64,000 nucleotides of DNA, taken from NCBI RefSeq assembly GCF_029774155.1, contig NZ_CP103833.1, forward strand, positions 930,001 to 994,000. The letters are read 5' to 3'. This DNA is from Actinobacillus arthritidis (lineage in GTDB: Bacteria > Pseudomonadota > Gammaproteobacteria > Enterobacterales > Pasteurellaceae). Under the pieces are notes generated by a model, which was not told the origin of the DNA, ran no database searches, and was given only the letters and a program-made list of their open reading frames with translations. Of this stretch, positions 53,770 to 64,000 are shown one piece after another (the stretch's first letter is position 1; every line of letters starts with the position of its first letter). Position numbers and translations under genes: made by a program.

Positions 53770-55218
53770 TTAGCTATTTAATGCTCTTAAAATGTCATCC
53801 ACACGCTCTTTCGCGTCACCGAATAACATTTGGGTATTTTCTTTAAAGAACAGTGGGTTTTGAACTCCTGCGTAACCAACCGCCATTGAACGTTTGAATA
53901 CGATAACGTTTTGTGCTTTCCACACTTCTAATACCGGCATACCTGCGATTGGGCTTGACGGATCATCTAATGCCGCTGGGTTTACCGTGTCATTTGCACC
54001 GATAACCAATACCACATCGGTTTCTTCGAAATCATCATTAATTTCGTCCATTTCAAGCACAACATCATAAGGCACTTTCGCTTCTGCCAATAATACGTTC
54101 ATATGACCTGGTAAACGACCCGCAACAGGGTGAATACCAAAACGCACATTAACACCTTTCTCGCGTAATTTCGCAGTGATTTCCGCAACCGGATATTGTG
54201 CTTGTGCCACCGCCATACCGTATCCCGGCGTGATGATCACAGAACTTGCATTTTTCAGCATTTCCGCCACTTCTTCTGCGGTTGTTTCACGGTGTTCGCC
54301 TTGTTCTTCATCACCTGAGCTTGCTTTCACTTCTGTACCGAAGCCACCTGCAATCACGCTGATAAATGAACGGTTCATTGCTTTACACATAATGTAAGAC
54401 AGAATCGCACCTGATGAACCGACTAACGCACCGGTTACAATTAACAAGTCATTGCTTAACATAAAACCGATTGCCGCTGCCGCCCAACCTGAATACGAGT
54501 TCAGCATTGAAACCACTACCGGCATATCCGCACCACCGATAGATGATACTAAGTGCCATCCGAAGACTAATGCGATTACCGTCATAATCAGCACTGGGAA
54601 AATATTCTCAGGGTGATTTAAGAATACGACCATTAATAATGCAGAAACGATTAATGCCGCTAAGTTCCATTTGTGTTTATGCGGGATATTTAATGCGACC
54701 GAAGACACTTTACGACCGAATAATTTACCGCTTAATTTACCGAATGCTACTAATGACCCAGAGAAAGTCACCGCACCGATAAAGATACCAAGGAACACTT
54801 CAACGTTATGAATGTTAGCTAGTGTTGCTTGTTCTGCGTGGAATGCCGCTAACGCCACTTCATCTAAATTTGCCGGCGGAATCGCATCTACGTGTAAACC
54901 GTAGCTGTTAAAACCAACTAATACCGCCGCTAAACCTACAAAGCTGTGCAGAATCGCCACTAATTCCGGCATTTCCGTCATTTCAACTTTTAAGGCTTTT
55001 TTCACACCGATAAAGCCACCGATTGCCATAGCAATTAAGATCCAAAGCGTGCCGTGTGATTGTGGGCCGAAGATAGTTGCGACTAACGCAATCGCCATAC
55101 CGACAATACCGTACCAACAACCTGCTTTTGCCGTTTCGTGTTTAGAAAGTCCTGCTAAACTCATAATAAAGAGAATCGCGACAATAATATATGCGACTGT
55201 TACAAATCCAAAAGACAT
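53770..55218 (-). CDS. pntB: NAD(P) transhydrogenase subunit beta
   Basis: PntB holds membrane helices and the NADP(H)-binding domain of the proton-pumping transhydrogenase, which drives NADPH formation. The product from ATG 55218 ([20 protein letters not shown]) is 482 residues, with about nine membrane segments (up to about residue 270) and a C-terminal Rossmann domain with [38 protein letters not shown] and [12 protein letters not shown]. The frame is open 20 codons upstream, overlapping pntA, but GGAGAAACTC precedes this ATG. It is 10 bases after pntA. Confidence 0.96.
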   Translation of the reverse strand: MSFGFVTVAYIIVAILFIMSLAGLSKHETAKAGCWYGIVGMAIALVATIFGPQSHGTLWILIAMAIGGFIGVKKALKVEMTEMPELVAILHSFVGLAAVLVGFNSYGLHVDAIPPANLDEVALAAFHAEQATLANIHNVEVFLGIFIGAVTFSGSLVAFGKLSGKLFGRKVSSVALNIPHKHKWNLAALIVSALLMVVFLNHPENIFPVLIMTVIALVFGWHLVSSIGGADMPVVVSMLNSYSGWAAAAIGFMLSNDLLIVTGALVGSSGAILSYIMCKAMNRSFISVIAGGFGTEVKASSGDEEQGEHRETTAEEVAEMLKNASSVIITPGYGMAVAQAQYPVAEITAKLREKGVNVRFGIHPVAGRLPGHMNVLLAEAKVPYDVVLEMDEINDDFEETDVVLVIGANDTVNPAALDDPSSPIAGMPVLEVWKAQNVIVFKRSMAVGYAGVQNPLFFKENTQMLFGDAKERVDDILRALNS

Positions 55219-55228
55219 GAGTTTCTCC

Positions 55229-56765
55229 TTAACCTTTTCTAAACATTGCAAGCATACGTTGCGTGACTTTGAAACCACCGAAGATATTAATGCTTGCGAC
55301 TAAAATCGCAATAAATGCAAGAATATCAATAAAGAAATTACCGGTCGGTCGCGCAATTTGTAATACCGCACCCACAATGATAATGCCTGAAACCGCATTG
55401 GTTACCGCCATTAACGGCGTATGTAATGCGTGGCTAACGTTCCAAACCACATAATAACCCACCACACAGGCTAAAACGAATACGGTGAAGTGTGATAAGA
55501 ATGCTTGCCGGTGCTACAGAGGCTAACCATAAGAATAATACACCGACACCAGCCATTACACCGTATTTAATACGTGGATCGGTCGGTTTTTCTTCTTTTT
55601 TCTCAACCGGTGCCGCGTACGCTTGTTTTTGCGGTTGAGCCGAAACTTGAATCGGTGGTGCCGGCCAAGTTAATTCACCGTCACGTACTACCGTTACACC
55701 ACGTAACACCACATCTTCAAAATTGATATCGATTTGACCGTCTTTATTTGGGGCAAGTAACTTGAGTAAGTTAACTAAGTTTGTGCCATAAAGTTGTGAA
55801 GATTGGGTTGGTAAACGTGCAGGAAAGTCCGTATAGCCAATCACTTTTACTTGATTCTCGGTGACAACAACTTCGCCCGCTTTAGTGTAATCGCAGTTAC
55901 CGCCGGTTGCCGCTAAATCGACAATCACTGAGCCCGGTTTCATTGAATCAACCATTTCTTTAGTGATTAAACGAGGTGTCGCTTTACCCGGAATCGTCGC
56001 TGTGGTGATAATAATATCGACTTCTTTTGCTTGTTCAGCATAAAGTTCCATCGCACGACGGTTAAACTCTTCTGACATCACTTTCGCGTAACCATCGCCT
56101 GAGCCGCCTTCTTCTTCAAAATCGATTTCTAAGAAGTCTGCGCCCATGGATTTAACTTGTTCTTTTACTTCCGGACGAGAGTCAAACGCACGAACAATCG
56201 CACCTAAGCTGTTTGCCGCACCGATTGCCGCTAAACCGGCAACACCCGCACCGATAACCAGCACTTTTGCCGGTGGAACTTTACCAGCCGCAGTAATTTG
56301 ACCGGTAAAGAAGCTACCGAATGCATTTGCCGCTTCGATAACCGCACGATAACCGGAAATATTTGCCATTGAACTCAATGCATCAAGCGCTTGCGCACGC
56401 GAAATACGAGGCACTGCGTCCATTGCTAATACATTGATTTTCTTAGCTTGCAATTTTTCCATTAATTGTGGATTTTGCGCAGGCCAAATGAAACTCACTA
56501 GCGTTGCGCCTTCTTTAATAAGGGCAATTTCAGCATCGGTTGGCGCATTCACTTTAAAAATAATATCTGAATTCCAAACCTCTTGTTGCGTGCCAACAGC
56601 CGCACCTGCGTTTACAAATGCGTTGTCCTCAAAACTCGCTTTAAAACCTGCATCGTGTTCAACGAGCACATCAAAGCCGAGCTTTTTGATCTGTTCAACG
56701 GTTTTTGGCGTTGCCGCCACACGTGTTTCACCGTCTAACAGCTCTCTTGGTACACCAATAAGCAT
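55229..56765 (-). pseudogene. pntA: NAD(P) transhydrogenase subunit alpha, apparent frameshift
   Basis: PntA has the NAD(H)-binding domain and four membrane segments. The first part (to about residue 430) is normal: MLIGVPRELLDGETRVAATP, LVIGAGVAGLAAIGAANSLG (NAD fingerprint) and an Ala/Pro/Lys linker with EKKEEKPTDPRIKYG. After WLASVAPAS the frame changes: on the minus strand GCAAGCATTCTTATC has one extra base (plus about T55502). Without it the reading is [20 protein letters not shown] and then [18 protein letters not shown], giving 511 residues, one longer than E. coli. Downstream pntB is intact. Sequence error or mutation. Confidence 0.88.
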
Positions 56766-56965
56766 AAAGACTCCTGTATGGTTGATGTTTATATATTGTG
56801 CTAAAAATAGCCTATTTCGAAAAAATAAGACTAGGCGTAATGTACCATTAAATAAGTAGAATTTGTAAAAAAATTACGCCTCATAAATCAATTAATTGCA
56901 AATTCTCAGTTTGCGACAAATCTGCTAAAATCTAGCATAACAAAAATGTAATAAATAGAACCAGA

Positions 56966-57694
56966 ATGAATAGCTTAGACCAAATTCAAATTATCCTGAT
57001 CGAAACTTCCCTCCCCGCCAATATTGGCTCTGCCGCTCGTGCGATGAAAACCATGGGGCTTTCAAATTTACGTTTAGTTTCCCCACTTCACCCTATTGAC
57101 GAACAAGCTCAAGCCCTCGCCGCCGGCGCAAAAGATGTGCTGGATAATGCTCAAATTTTTGACTCATTTGAGCAAGCGGTTGCAGATTGCCAATTAGTAA
57201 TCGGCACCAGTGCTCGATTACGTCATCTACAAAATACTCTTATTGAGCCGAGAGATTGCGGCAAATTGGCGGTTGAACGTGCCGAAAAAGGCAAAGTAGC
57301 AATTGTATTTGGTCGGGAACGAGTCGGATTAACTAACGAAGAATTACTAAAATGCCATTATCATTTAAATTTTCCGACCAATCCTGACTACGGTTCGTTA
57401 AATTTAGCGATGGCGGTACAGCTGGCAAGTTACGAAGTGCGTATGGCGTGGTTGGATTTGCAAAAAAATCCGCAAATTCGACCGCTTGTTGAGGCAAAAG
57501 ATTATCCGAATACTGAAGCTTTGGAGCATTTCTTTAATCATACCGAGCGACTTTATAAACAATTAGGCTTTATTCGCAATGATGCGGTAATGCTCAAGCT
57601 CCGCCGCTTATACCAACGAGCAGGACTTGAAACCAATGAGTTGAATTTATTAAGAGGAATGTTGACTTCGGTTGAGAAGCAGATAGAAAAATAA
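56966..57694 (+). CDS. trmJ: tRNA (Cm32/Um32) methyltransferase TrmJ
   Basis: TrmJ 2'-O-methylates residue 32 in the anticodon loop of several tRNAs, using S-adenosylmethionine. The 242-residue product is a SPOUT methyltransferase: ETSLPANIGSAARAMKTMGL (motif 1), LVIGTSARLRHLQNTLIEPR, VAIVFGRERVGLTNEELLKC (motif 2) and NPDYGSLNLAMAVQLASYEV (motif 3), then a C-terminal dimerisation helix. An uptake signal lies in the gene (about 57482). The gene is single, converging on queF with a terminator between them. Confidence 0.95.
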   Translation: MNSLDQIQIILIETSLPANIGSAARAMKTMGLSNLRLVSPLHPIDEQAQALAAGAKDVLDNAQIFDSFEQAVADCQLVIGTSARLRHLQNTLIEPRDCGKLAVERAEKGKVAIVFGRERVGLTNEELLKCHYHLNFPTNPDYGSLNLAMAVQLASYEVRMAWLDLQKNPQIRPLVEAKDYPNTEALEHFFNHTERLYKQLGFIRNDAVMLKLRRLYQRAGLETNELNLLRGMLTSVEKQIEK

Positions 57695-57696
57695 AA

Positions 57697-57735
57697 AAAT
57701 CCCCAAAATATCGTTATCGATTTTCTGGGGCTTTT
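57697..57735. terminator. Bidirectional terminator between trmJ and queF
   Basis: AAAAATCCCCAAAATATCG (about 57696-57714) pairs with TCGATTTTCTGGGGCTTTTT (about 57718-57737) through CCCCA/TGGGG and AAAAT/ATTTT with one mismatch. A and T runs flank it. It also reaches the queF stop. Confidence 0.8.
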
Positions 57736-57737
57736 TC

Positions 57738-58577
57738 TTACTGCCTTGCCATTCTCAAATTTTGCGGAACAGACTCAAAATTTGAACGGAACGGATTGAT
57801 ATCCAAACCGCCTCGGCGGGTATAACGTGCATAGACCGTTAATTTTTCCGGCTGTGCAAATTGCATAAGATCGGTAAAAATACGCTCTACGCATTGTTCG
57901 TGGAACTCATTATGTTCGCGGAATGACACTAAATAGCGTAATAATTTTTCTCGATTTAATTTTTTACCGATATAGTGAATTTGCACACTGCCCCAGTCCG
58001 GTTGCGAGGTAATCAAACAGTTTGATTTCAGCAAATGGCTGACTAAAGTTTCCTCAACCACTTCCCCCTCTGCCACGCTTGCTAAATGCTCGTTAGAAAA
58101 TTCGTAACTGTCAATTTGAATATCTTGTTCATCAATACACTCACCGGCAAAATCAACAATCGGTTGCTGGGTGTAAGCGGATAATTTGTAAACTTTTACC
58201 GAAACTTGACCGCTTGCACATTGGCTGAGATCTTTAGCCAATGTTTGTTCCACTTGCTCAAGTGAGGCAAATTTGGTTTGATTAAAGCTGTTTAAATAGA
58301 GTTTAAAACTTTTTGATTCAATTAAATTCTCGTCGCGAAAATCAATTGCCACATCGGCAATCGCTACCTGTGGTAAACCGTTTTCGTTTAACCAAGACAG
58401 TTCATAACAGGTCCAAACATCCGCACCACGATCAAACGGTCGCTGTTCGGTAATCCCTAAACCGTCACGGTTTAATTTACGTGGCACAGGCTGTAAAAGC
58501 GTAGGATCATACTCACTTTTATATTCGGTTTTTTGCCCTAATTTCAGAGCAGATAATGATTTATCGTTGTAGTTCAT
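57738..58577 (-). CDS. queF: NADPH-dependent 7-cyano-7-deazaguanine reductase
   Basis: QueF reduces preQ0 to preQ1 in queuosine synthesis, the only known biological nitrile reduction. The 279-residue product is the long (two-domain) form of E. coli type. The N-terminal half carries [20 protein letters not shown], and the C-terminal half the active site ESHLL-type [20 protein letters not shown] (catalytic Cys and the NADPH-site Glu/His region), then [20 protein letters not shown]. An uptake-like GACCGCTTGC occurs in it. The gene is single; its 3' end converges on trmJ. Confidence 0.96.
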   Translation of the reverse strand: MNYNDKSLSALKLGQKTEYKSEYDPTLLQPVPRKLNRDGLGITEQRPFDRGADVWTCYELSWLNENGLPQVAIADVAIDFRDENLIESKSFKLYLNSFNQTKFASLEQVEQTLAKDLSQCASGQVSVKVYKLSAYTQQPIVDFAGECIDEQDIQIDSYEFSNEHLASVAEGEVVEETLVSHLLKSNCLITSQPDWGSVQIHYIGKKLNREKLLRYLVSFREHNEFHEQCVERIFTDLMQFAQPEKLTVYARYTRRGGLDINPFRSNFESVPQNLRMARQ

Positions 58578-58623
58578 CTTTTTAAACTTTTGATTCTATA
58601 AAATAATTAATACATTGAAGTGA

Positions 58624-59175
58624 TTACTTAATATAACGGACTAAATCCACTAAGCTGTCTAATACCAGATCGGCTTTCGCTTCGCCTTCTGCGGTAACCG
58701 CTTTACCGGTACGTACTAACACTTTTGTTTTCACGCCGGCGACTTCAGCCGCTAACAGATCTTCTAATTTATCGCCGACCATATACGATTGTGTTGGATC
58801 AATATTTAAATCGGCAATCGCTTGAGTAAACATTCCGGCTTTCGGTTTACGGCAATCGCAATCTTCTTTATATTCGCCTTTGCCTTCCGGATGATGCGGA
58901 CAATAATAGATACCGTCTAACACAACCCCATAATCTTCATCCAGCGACCAATCCATCCATTCCGTTAATTGATTAAATTGTGCTTCACTAAAATAGCCGC
59001 GTGCAATGCCGGATTGATTGGTGACCAATACCAATAGATAACCTTTATCTTGTAGTCGCTTTAACGCCTTGCCGACACCCTCAATAAATTGAAAATCGTC
59101 AATTTGATGTACATAACCGTGATCAATATTGATCGTGCCGTCACGATCTAAAAATATCGCTTTATTCGCCATCAT
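58624..59175 (-). CDS. gmhB: D-glycero-beta-D-manno-heptose 1,7-bisphosphate 7-phosphatase
   Basis: GmhB removes a phosphate from the heptose bisphosphate intermediate in ADP-heptose synthesis for the lipopolysaccharide core. The 183-residue HAD phosphatase has motif [18 protein letters not shown], motif [12 protein letters not shown], the zinc-binding loop CPHHPEGKG...CDCRKP and motif [12 protein letters not shown]. Its ATG overlaps the bcp stop by four bases (ATGA), so translation is coupled; a second ATG is one codon on. The operon order here is bcp-gmhB. Confidence 0.96.
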   Translation of the reverse strand: MMANKAIFLDRDGTINIDHGYVHQIDDFQFIEGVGKALKRLQDKGYLLVLVTNQSGIARGYFSEAQFNQLTEWMDWSLDEDYGVVLDGIYYCPHHPEGKGEYKEDCDCRKPKAGMFTQAIADLNIDPTQSYMVGDKLEDLLAAEVAGVKTKVLVRTGKAVTAEGEAKADLVLDSLVDLVRYIK

Positions 59176-59642
59176 TTCGTTCCTTTTACAAAATCGACCA
59201 CCATTTGATGATGCTCACCGGTTTTGAATTTATCGAATACCTGTTCGATCACGCCCTGTTCATTCACTAAAAAACTGATGCGGTGAATGCCGTCATAGGT
59301 TCTGCCCATAAATTTTTTCTCGCCCCACACGCCGAATGCTTCGGCAACTTGGTGATCCGCATCGGACAATAGCGTGAAATTTAGTGCTTTTTTCTCGACA
59401 AATTGGGCTAATTTTTTCGGTAAATCCGGACTAATACCTAACACCACCACATTTAATTCCTCCAATTCCGACTTACTGTCACGTAAGCCGCAAGCTTGTG
59501 TAGTGCGGCCCGGGGTTAAGGCTTTCGGATAAAAATAAACCAACACTTTTTTGCCGGCAAATTGGCTTAATGAAATTGGCTGTTCGTGTTGATCTAACAA
59601 AGTAAATTGAGGCACTTTATCGCCTGCTTTAAGTGTATTCAT
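59172..59642 (-). CDS. bcp: Thiol peroxidase Bcp with Arg at the peroxidatic position
   Basis: Bcp (AhpC/TSA family) normally reduces hydroperoxides with thioredoxin. The 156-residue product matches E. coli Bcp throughout: [54 protein letters not shown] and [14 protein letters not shown]. The peroxidatic Cys of the usual TPGCT is replaced by Arg (codon CGC, one base from TGC), while the resolving Cys in QACGLRD is kept. The enzyme as written should not work as a peroxidase. A sequence error, a point mutation, or another role are possible. It overlaps gmhB by four bases. Confidence 0.92.
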   Translation of the reverse strand: MNTLKAGDKVPQFTLLDQHEQPISLSQFAGKKVLVYFYPKALTPGRTTQACGLRDSKSELEELNVVVLGISPDLPKKLAQFVEKKALNFTLLSDADHQVAEAFGVWGEKKFMGRTYDGIHRISFLVNEQGVIEQVFDKFKTGEHHQMVVDFVKGTK

Positions 59643-59654
59643 TGCAAAAAATTC

Positions 59655-59691
59655 CTAAAAAAAGACCGCTTGTATTCTACTACAAGCGGTC
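59655..59691 (-). terminator. Uptake-signal terminator of hemW
   Basis: GACCGCTTGTA (59664-59674), loop TTCTAC, TACAAGCGGTC (59681-59691): two complete, perfectly inverted uptake signals form an 11-bp stem. On the minus strand a T-run follows (complement of A at about 59656-59663). It ends hemW, just before bcp. Confidence 0.92.
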
Positions 59692-59716
59692 AAATCTTTG
59701 AATTTTTTTGCAAACG

Positions 59717-60874
59717 CTATTCTAAAAAACCTTCCAATAATTCATTTAAAAATAGCTTACCGTGCTGGGTGATCTGCCAATATTTTTCGGTTTCCGTGAT
59801 GTAATTTTTGCTTAATGCCCAATCCATCGTTGGGCGCACAATTTCTCGATCTAGCCCTGTATAAAACTCAAATTCTTGTTTTGGGGTCGCTTCTAATAGA
59901 CGGAAACGATTCATAAAAAATTCAAACGGACGATCCTCTCGTTCCACAAGATCTTGGCTATAACGATATTCCCCTCGCATATACCCTTTGGGGTGCTTGG
60001 TTTTGCTGAAGCGGTAAATTTCGCCGGTCGGATAACTAATCTTACCGTGCGCACCACAACCAATTGCCAAATAGTCGCCAAAACGCCAATAATTGAGGTT
60101 ATGACGGCATTGATAACCTTTTTTCGCATACGCCGAGGTTTCATACTGCTCATAGCCGGCGGCAGTGAGTAGCTGATGACCTTGCTCGAAAATATCCCAA
60201 AGTTCATCATCATCCGGTAAAGTCGGTTGGCGATAATAAAACATCGTGTTCGGTTCAATAGTTAATTGATACCAAGACAAATGCGGCGGTGCGAGCGCAA
60301 TGCCCTGTCGTAAATCGTCCAGTGCTTGTGCCACCGATTGATTAGGTAAGCCGTGCATTAAGTCGATATTAAAACTTTGCAAACCGGATTTTGCAGAATT
60401 TTGCGCAAAAATGACCGCTTGTTTCGCCTCATTCGAGTCGTGAATACGTCCAAGTTTGAGCAACTTTTCCGGCTCGAAACTTTGGATCCCCATCGAAATA
60501 CGTGTTACACCACCCTGTGCATAGCCAAGAAAACGCTCCGCTTCCGCCGTACCGGGATTCGCCTCTAGGGTAATTTCAATATTCTCTTCAAACGGAATAC
60601 GCTTTTCGACTTCTGCCAACAGATAAGCAATCCCCTCTGCCGAAAACAGACTTGGCGTTCCACCACCAATAAAAATCGAATGAATTTTGCGATTGCCGAT
60701 TGCCGCCTGATAAGCGGTTAAATCTTGCGATAAATCTGCAAGTAGATGTTGAATATATTCCGCTTCCAGAATCACACCTTTTTGTGCATGTGAATTGAAA
60801 TCGCAGTACGGACATTTTTGTACGCACCACGGAATATGGATATAAAGACTTAATGGAGGGAGGGTTAAATTCAC
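59717..60874 (-). CDS. hemW: Heme chaperone HemW (radical SAM, HemN-like)
   Basis: HemW is a radical-SAM relative of coproporphyrinogen oxidase that binds heme and delivers it to respiratory enzymes. The product is 385 residues from GTG 60874 (VNLTLPPLSLYIHIPWCVQK), near the E. coli 378. The iron-sulfur motif is CVQKCPYCDF; GGGTPSLFS, LEANPGT, RISMGIQSFE and DLMHGLPNQ follow, with an HemN C-terminal domain. The Cys of the extra CNDC motif in HemN is absent, as in HemW. The frame is open 28 codons upstream but that section overlaps a CRP-like site and has no family similarity; the ribosome-binding site is weak, so the start is uncertain. Confidence 0.9.
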   Translation of the reverse strand: MNLTLPPLSLYIHIPWCVQKCPYCDFNSHAQKGVILEAEYIQHLLADLSQDLTAYQAAIGNRKIHSIFIGGGTPSLFSAEGIAYLLAEVEKRIPFEENIEITLEANPGTAEAERFLGYAQGGVTRISMGIQSFEPEKLLKLGRIHDSNEAKQAVIFAQNSAKSGLQSFNIDLMHGLPNQSVAQALDDLRQGIALAPPHLSWYQLTIEPNTMFYYRQPTLPDDDELWDIFEQGHQLLTAAGYEQYETSAYAKKGYQCRHNLNYWRFGDYLAIGCGAHGKISYPTGEIYRFSKTKHPKGYMRGEYRYSQDLVEREDRPFEFFMNRFRLLEATPKQEFEFYTGLDREIVRPTMDWALSKNYITETEKYWQITQHGKLFLNELLEGFLE

Positions 60875-60943
60875 GTTCTGACTACTATAGTTAAATAAAA
60901 ATGATGATAACGAAAACCGTTCAAACTTAAAAGCAAAGTTTTC

Positions 60944-60959
60944 TGTGAGTGAGATCACA
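60944..60959. promoter_or_regulatory. Perfect CRP-type site upstream of the ABC importer
   Basis: TGTGA-GTGAGA-TCACA is an exact CRP core, within TTCTGTGAGTGAGATCACAA. It lies in the gap between hemW (minus) and the ABC binding-protein gene (plus), about 180 bases before the latter. Which gene it controls is not certain; the importer is more likely. Confidence 0.65.
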
Positions 60960-61120
60960 AATCTAAGATTATCAACTTTACCCTTATGGATAACTTGTTA
61001 TGATAACTTTAATTCATTTTTAGATTTAATTTTGATTCAAACACTTCATTTTAAACCTAATCAAATGCTTTTATAGTCGTTCAGATTAAAGCTGTACTGA
61101 ATATATTTAATCTTTATTAA

Positions 61121-62713
<1,593 letters not shown>

Positions 62714-62815
62714 TGATATACAATGCCCTTTGTGCTGACAGAGGGCATTCTTACAAAAATATTCCAAATTTAAACCGCTTTTTCTTACTCTTACCACAAT
62801 CAAGAGGGAGTCCCA

Positions 62816-63769
62816 ATGGAAATTATCCTTCGTCTTTTATTTCGCCGCTTGCTTGCTCTACCGATAATGATTTTGGGCGTAACCGCTTTAGTTTTTATCG
62901 TATTGCAATTTACACCGGGTGATCCTGCTACGGTTGCTTTAGGTGAAAGCGCCAGTGAAGTCGCTAAAGAAATTTATCGAGAACAACATGGCTTAAATGA
63001 CCCGGTAGTCGTGCAATATTTCCGTTTTCTCGGGAATTTGTTAGTGCTGGATTTCGGTATGACTACACCACCGGAACAGCCGATTATTGATATGATTGCT
63101 AAAGCATTTCCGCTGACCTTACAACTGACTTTTATCGGAGTATTCTTAGCGGCAATCGTTTCTTTCTCCTTAGGTATTCTTGCCGCGCTTTATCGTGACC
63201 GTTGGGTTGATCAAGTGATTCGTTTAATTTCGGTGGTCGCGGTTGCAACGCCATCTTTCTGGCTTGGCATCTTACTCATTCAATATTTTTCCTTAAAACT
63301 GGATTGGTTACCGTCCGGTGGTTTTGTATCGTTCAGTGAGGATCCGAACGAATATTTCCGTTCGATGATTTTACCGTCACTTGCGCTTGCCGTGCCGGTT
63401 TGTGCTTCATTAATTCGTGTTGTGCGTACCACCATGGTGGAAGAAATGGATAAAGATTACGTGCGTACTGCGATTGGTAACGGCGTACCTTACTCGACCG
63501 TGATTCGCCATAATGTCTTACGAAATGCCTTAATTACACCAGTAACCGTACTGGGTTTACGAGTTGGTTATTTACTCGGCGGTGCGGTAGTGATTGAACA
63601 AATCTTCGATTTACCGGGGATGGGTAAACTTATCTTTAACGGTATCGTGAACCATGACTTACATCTAGTTCAAGGCGTGGTGCTTACTATCGCCTTTACC
63701 TTCGTATTAGTTAATATCATTGTTGATATTCTCTATTTACTCATTAATCCAAAAATTCGGAGTCTATAA
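62816..63769 (+). CDS. ABC transporter permease, DppB type
   Basis: A 317-residue inner-membrane permease of the dipeptide/nickel importer family. About six membrane segments are visible, starting LLFRRLLALPIMILGVTALV. The sequence FTPGDPA after the first helix and the EAA loop region DYVRTAIGNGVPYSTVIRHN followed by LRNALITPVTVLGL are the family hallmarks. GAGGGAG is the ribosome-binding site. Its stop overlaps the next gene's ATG by one base. It works with the preceding binding protein and the following permease; the ATPase genes lie beyond the window. Confidence 0.93.
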   Translation: MEIILRLLFRRLLALPIMILGVTALVFIVLQFTPGDPATVALGESASEVAKEIYREQHGLNDPVVVQYFRFLGNLLVLDFGMTTPPEQPIIDMIAKAFPLTLQLTFIGVFLAAIVSFSLGILAALYRDRWVDQVIRLISVVAVATPSFWLGILLIQYFSLKLDWLPSGGFVSFSEDPNEYFRSMILPSLALAVPVCASLIRVVRTTMVEEMDKDYVRTAIGNGVPYSTVIRHNVLRNALITPVTVLGLRVGYLLGGAVVIEQIFDLPGMGKLIFNGIVNHDLHLVQGVVLTIAFTFVLVNIIVDILYLLINPKIRSL

Positions 63770-64000
63770 TGTTTCGTCAAGAATTAGTAGCTCGACTAGC
63801 TAACGGTGGCGCTAGATTTAGAGCATTATCAACCAGTTCAAAAATTGCATTGATTTTCATTTTATTTGTGGCTTGTATTGCCATTTTAGCCCCGATTATC
63901 GCCCCTTATGATCCATTACAAACCATTAGACCTGTGCAAGCACCAAGCGGTGACTATCTATTCGGGACTGACCGTTTAGGGCGTGATATTTTCTCCCGCA
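63769..64000 (+). CDS. ABC transporter permease, DppC type, cut by window end
   Basis: The first 77 residues of a second permease. The frame begins MFRQELVARLANGGARFRAL, runs into a membrane segment (IALIFILFVACIAILAPIIA), and continues YDPLQTIRPVQAPSGDYLFG and TDRLGRDIFS, the typical DppC/OppC start before the TMD domain. The ATG shares one base with the preceding stop (TAATG), so translation is coupled. The rest lies outside the window. Confidence 0.92.
   Translation, partial: MFRQELVARLANGGARFRALSTSSKIALIFILFVACIAILAPIIAPYDPLQTIRPVQAPSGDYLFGTDRLGRDIFSR

Overview
The window is chromosomal DNA of a Pasteurellaceae bacterium, most likely Actinobacillus pleuropneumoniae or a close relative. 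The nine-base DNA-uptake word ACAAGCGGT, or its complement, occurs about twenty times both between and inside genes; this is the uptake-signal variant of the A. pleuropneumoniae/Mannheimia group rather than the AAGTGCGGT form of Haemophilus influenzae. Base composition is AT-rich, and most proteins look like H. influenzae or E. coli orthologues. No phage, CRISPR array, rRNA or tRNA gene was seen.

Layout. 1-5250: trpBA (trpA cut by the window edge), ydfG, ycgN and fhs with a PurR-type operator. 5263-8765: a remodelled stretch with an IS3-family transposase remnant, an orphan mglB behind a CRP-type promoter, and an NhaC-family (LysW-type) transporter gene broken by a frameshift and preceded by a lysine riboswitch. 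9019-14607: hns, then lactate permease lldP and the lactate-oxidising lldEFG (lutABC) genes. 14650-24041, minus strand: ybjQ, rdgB, a GNAT acetyltransferase, narQ, a Cof hydrolase, a BamE-OmpA lipoprotein, recJ, dsbC and mepM. 24170-32640, plus strand: znuC, sucAB, a DUF535 gene and sucCD. 32643-50714, minus strand: gyrB, glpR-ubiA, hflD-purB, cydDC and the envelope cluster envC-yibQ-tamA-tamB. 50893-60874: gpmA, a LysE/ArgO exporter, udk-dcd, pntAB, trmJ, queF, bcp-gmhB and hemW. 61139-64000: the start of a peptide/nickel-type ABC importer with a Tat-type binding protein.

Functionally the window joins anaerobic and respiratory metabolism (NarQ, CydDC, lactate oxidation, transhydrogenase, a partial TCA branch from 2-oxoglutarate to succinate) with outer-membrane assembly (TamAB, EnvC, a BamE-like lipoprotein) and uptake of sugar, zinc, lysine and peptide or metal chelates.

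Six otherwise well-conserved genes (lysW/nhaC-type, sucC, purB, hflD, tamB, pntA) each carry one single-base insertion or deletion; correcting it restores a full-length protein of normal family size. So many lesions, some in core genes such as purB and gyrB-neighbouring sucC, suggest errors in this sequence version, although true decay of individual genes cannot be excluded. Bcp separately has Arg in place of its peroxidatic Cys. No wholly new multi-gene system is evident; the most interesting points are the riboswitch with its broken transporter, the altered Bcp, the short palindromic mobile element in two copies, the orphan mglB next to an IS scar, and uptake signals recruited as terminators.
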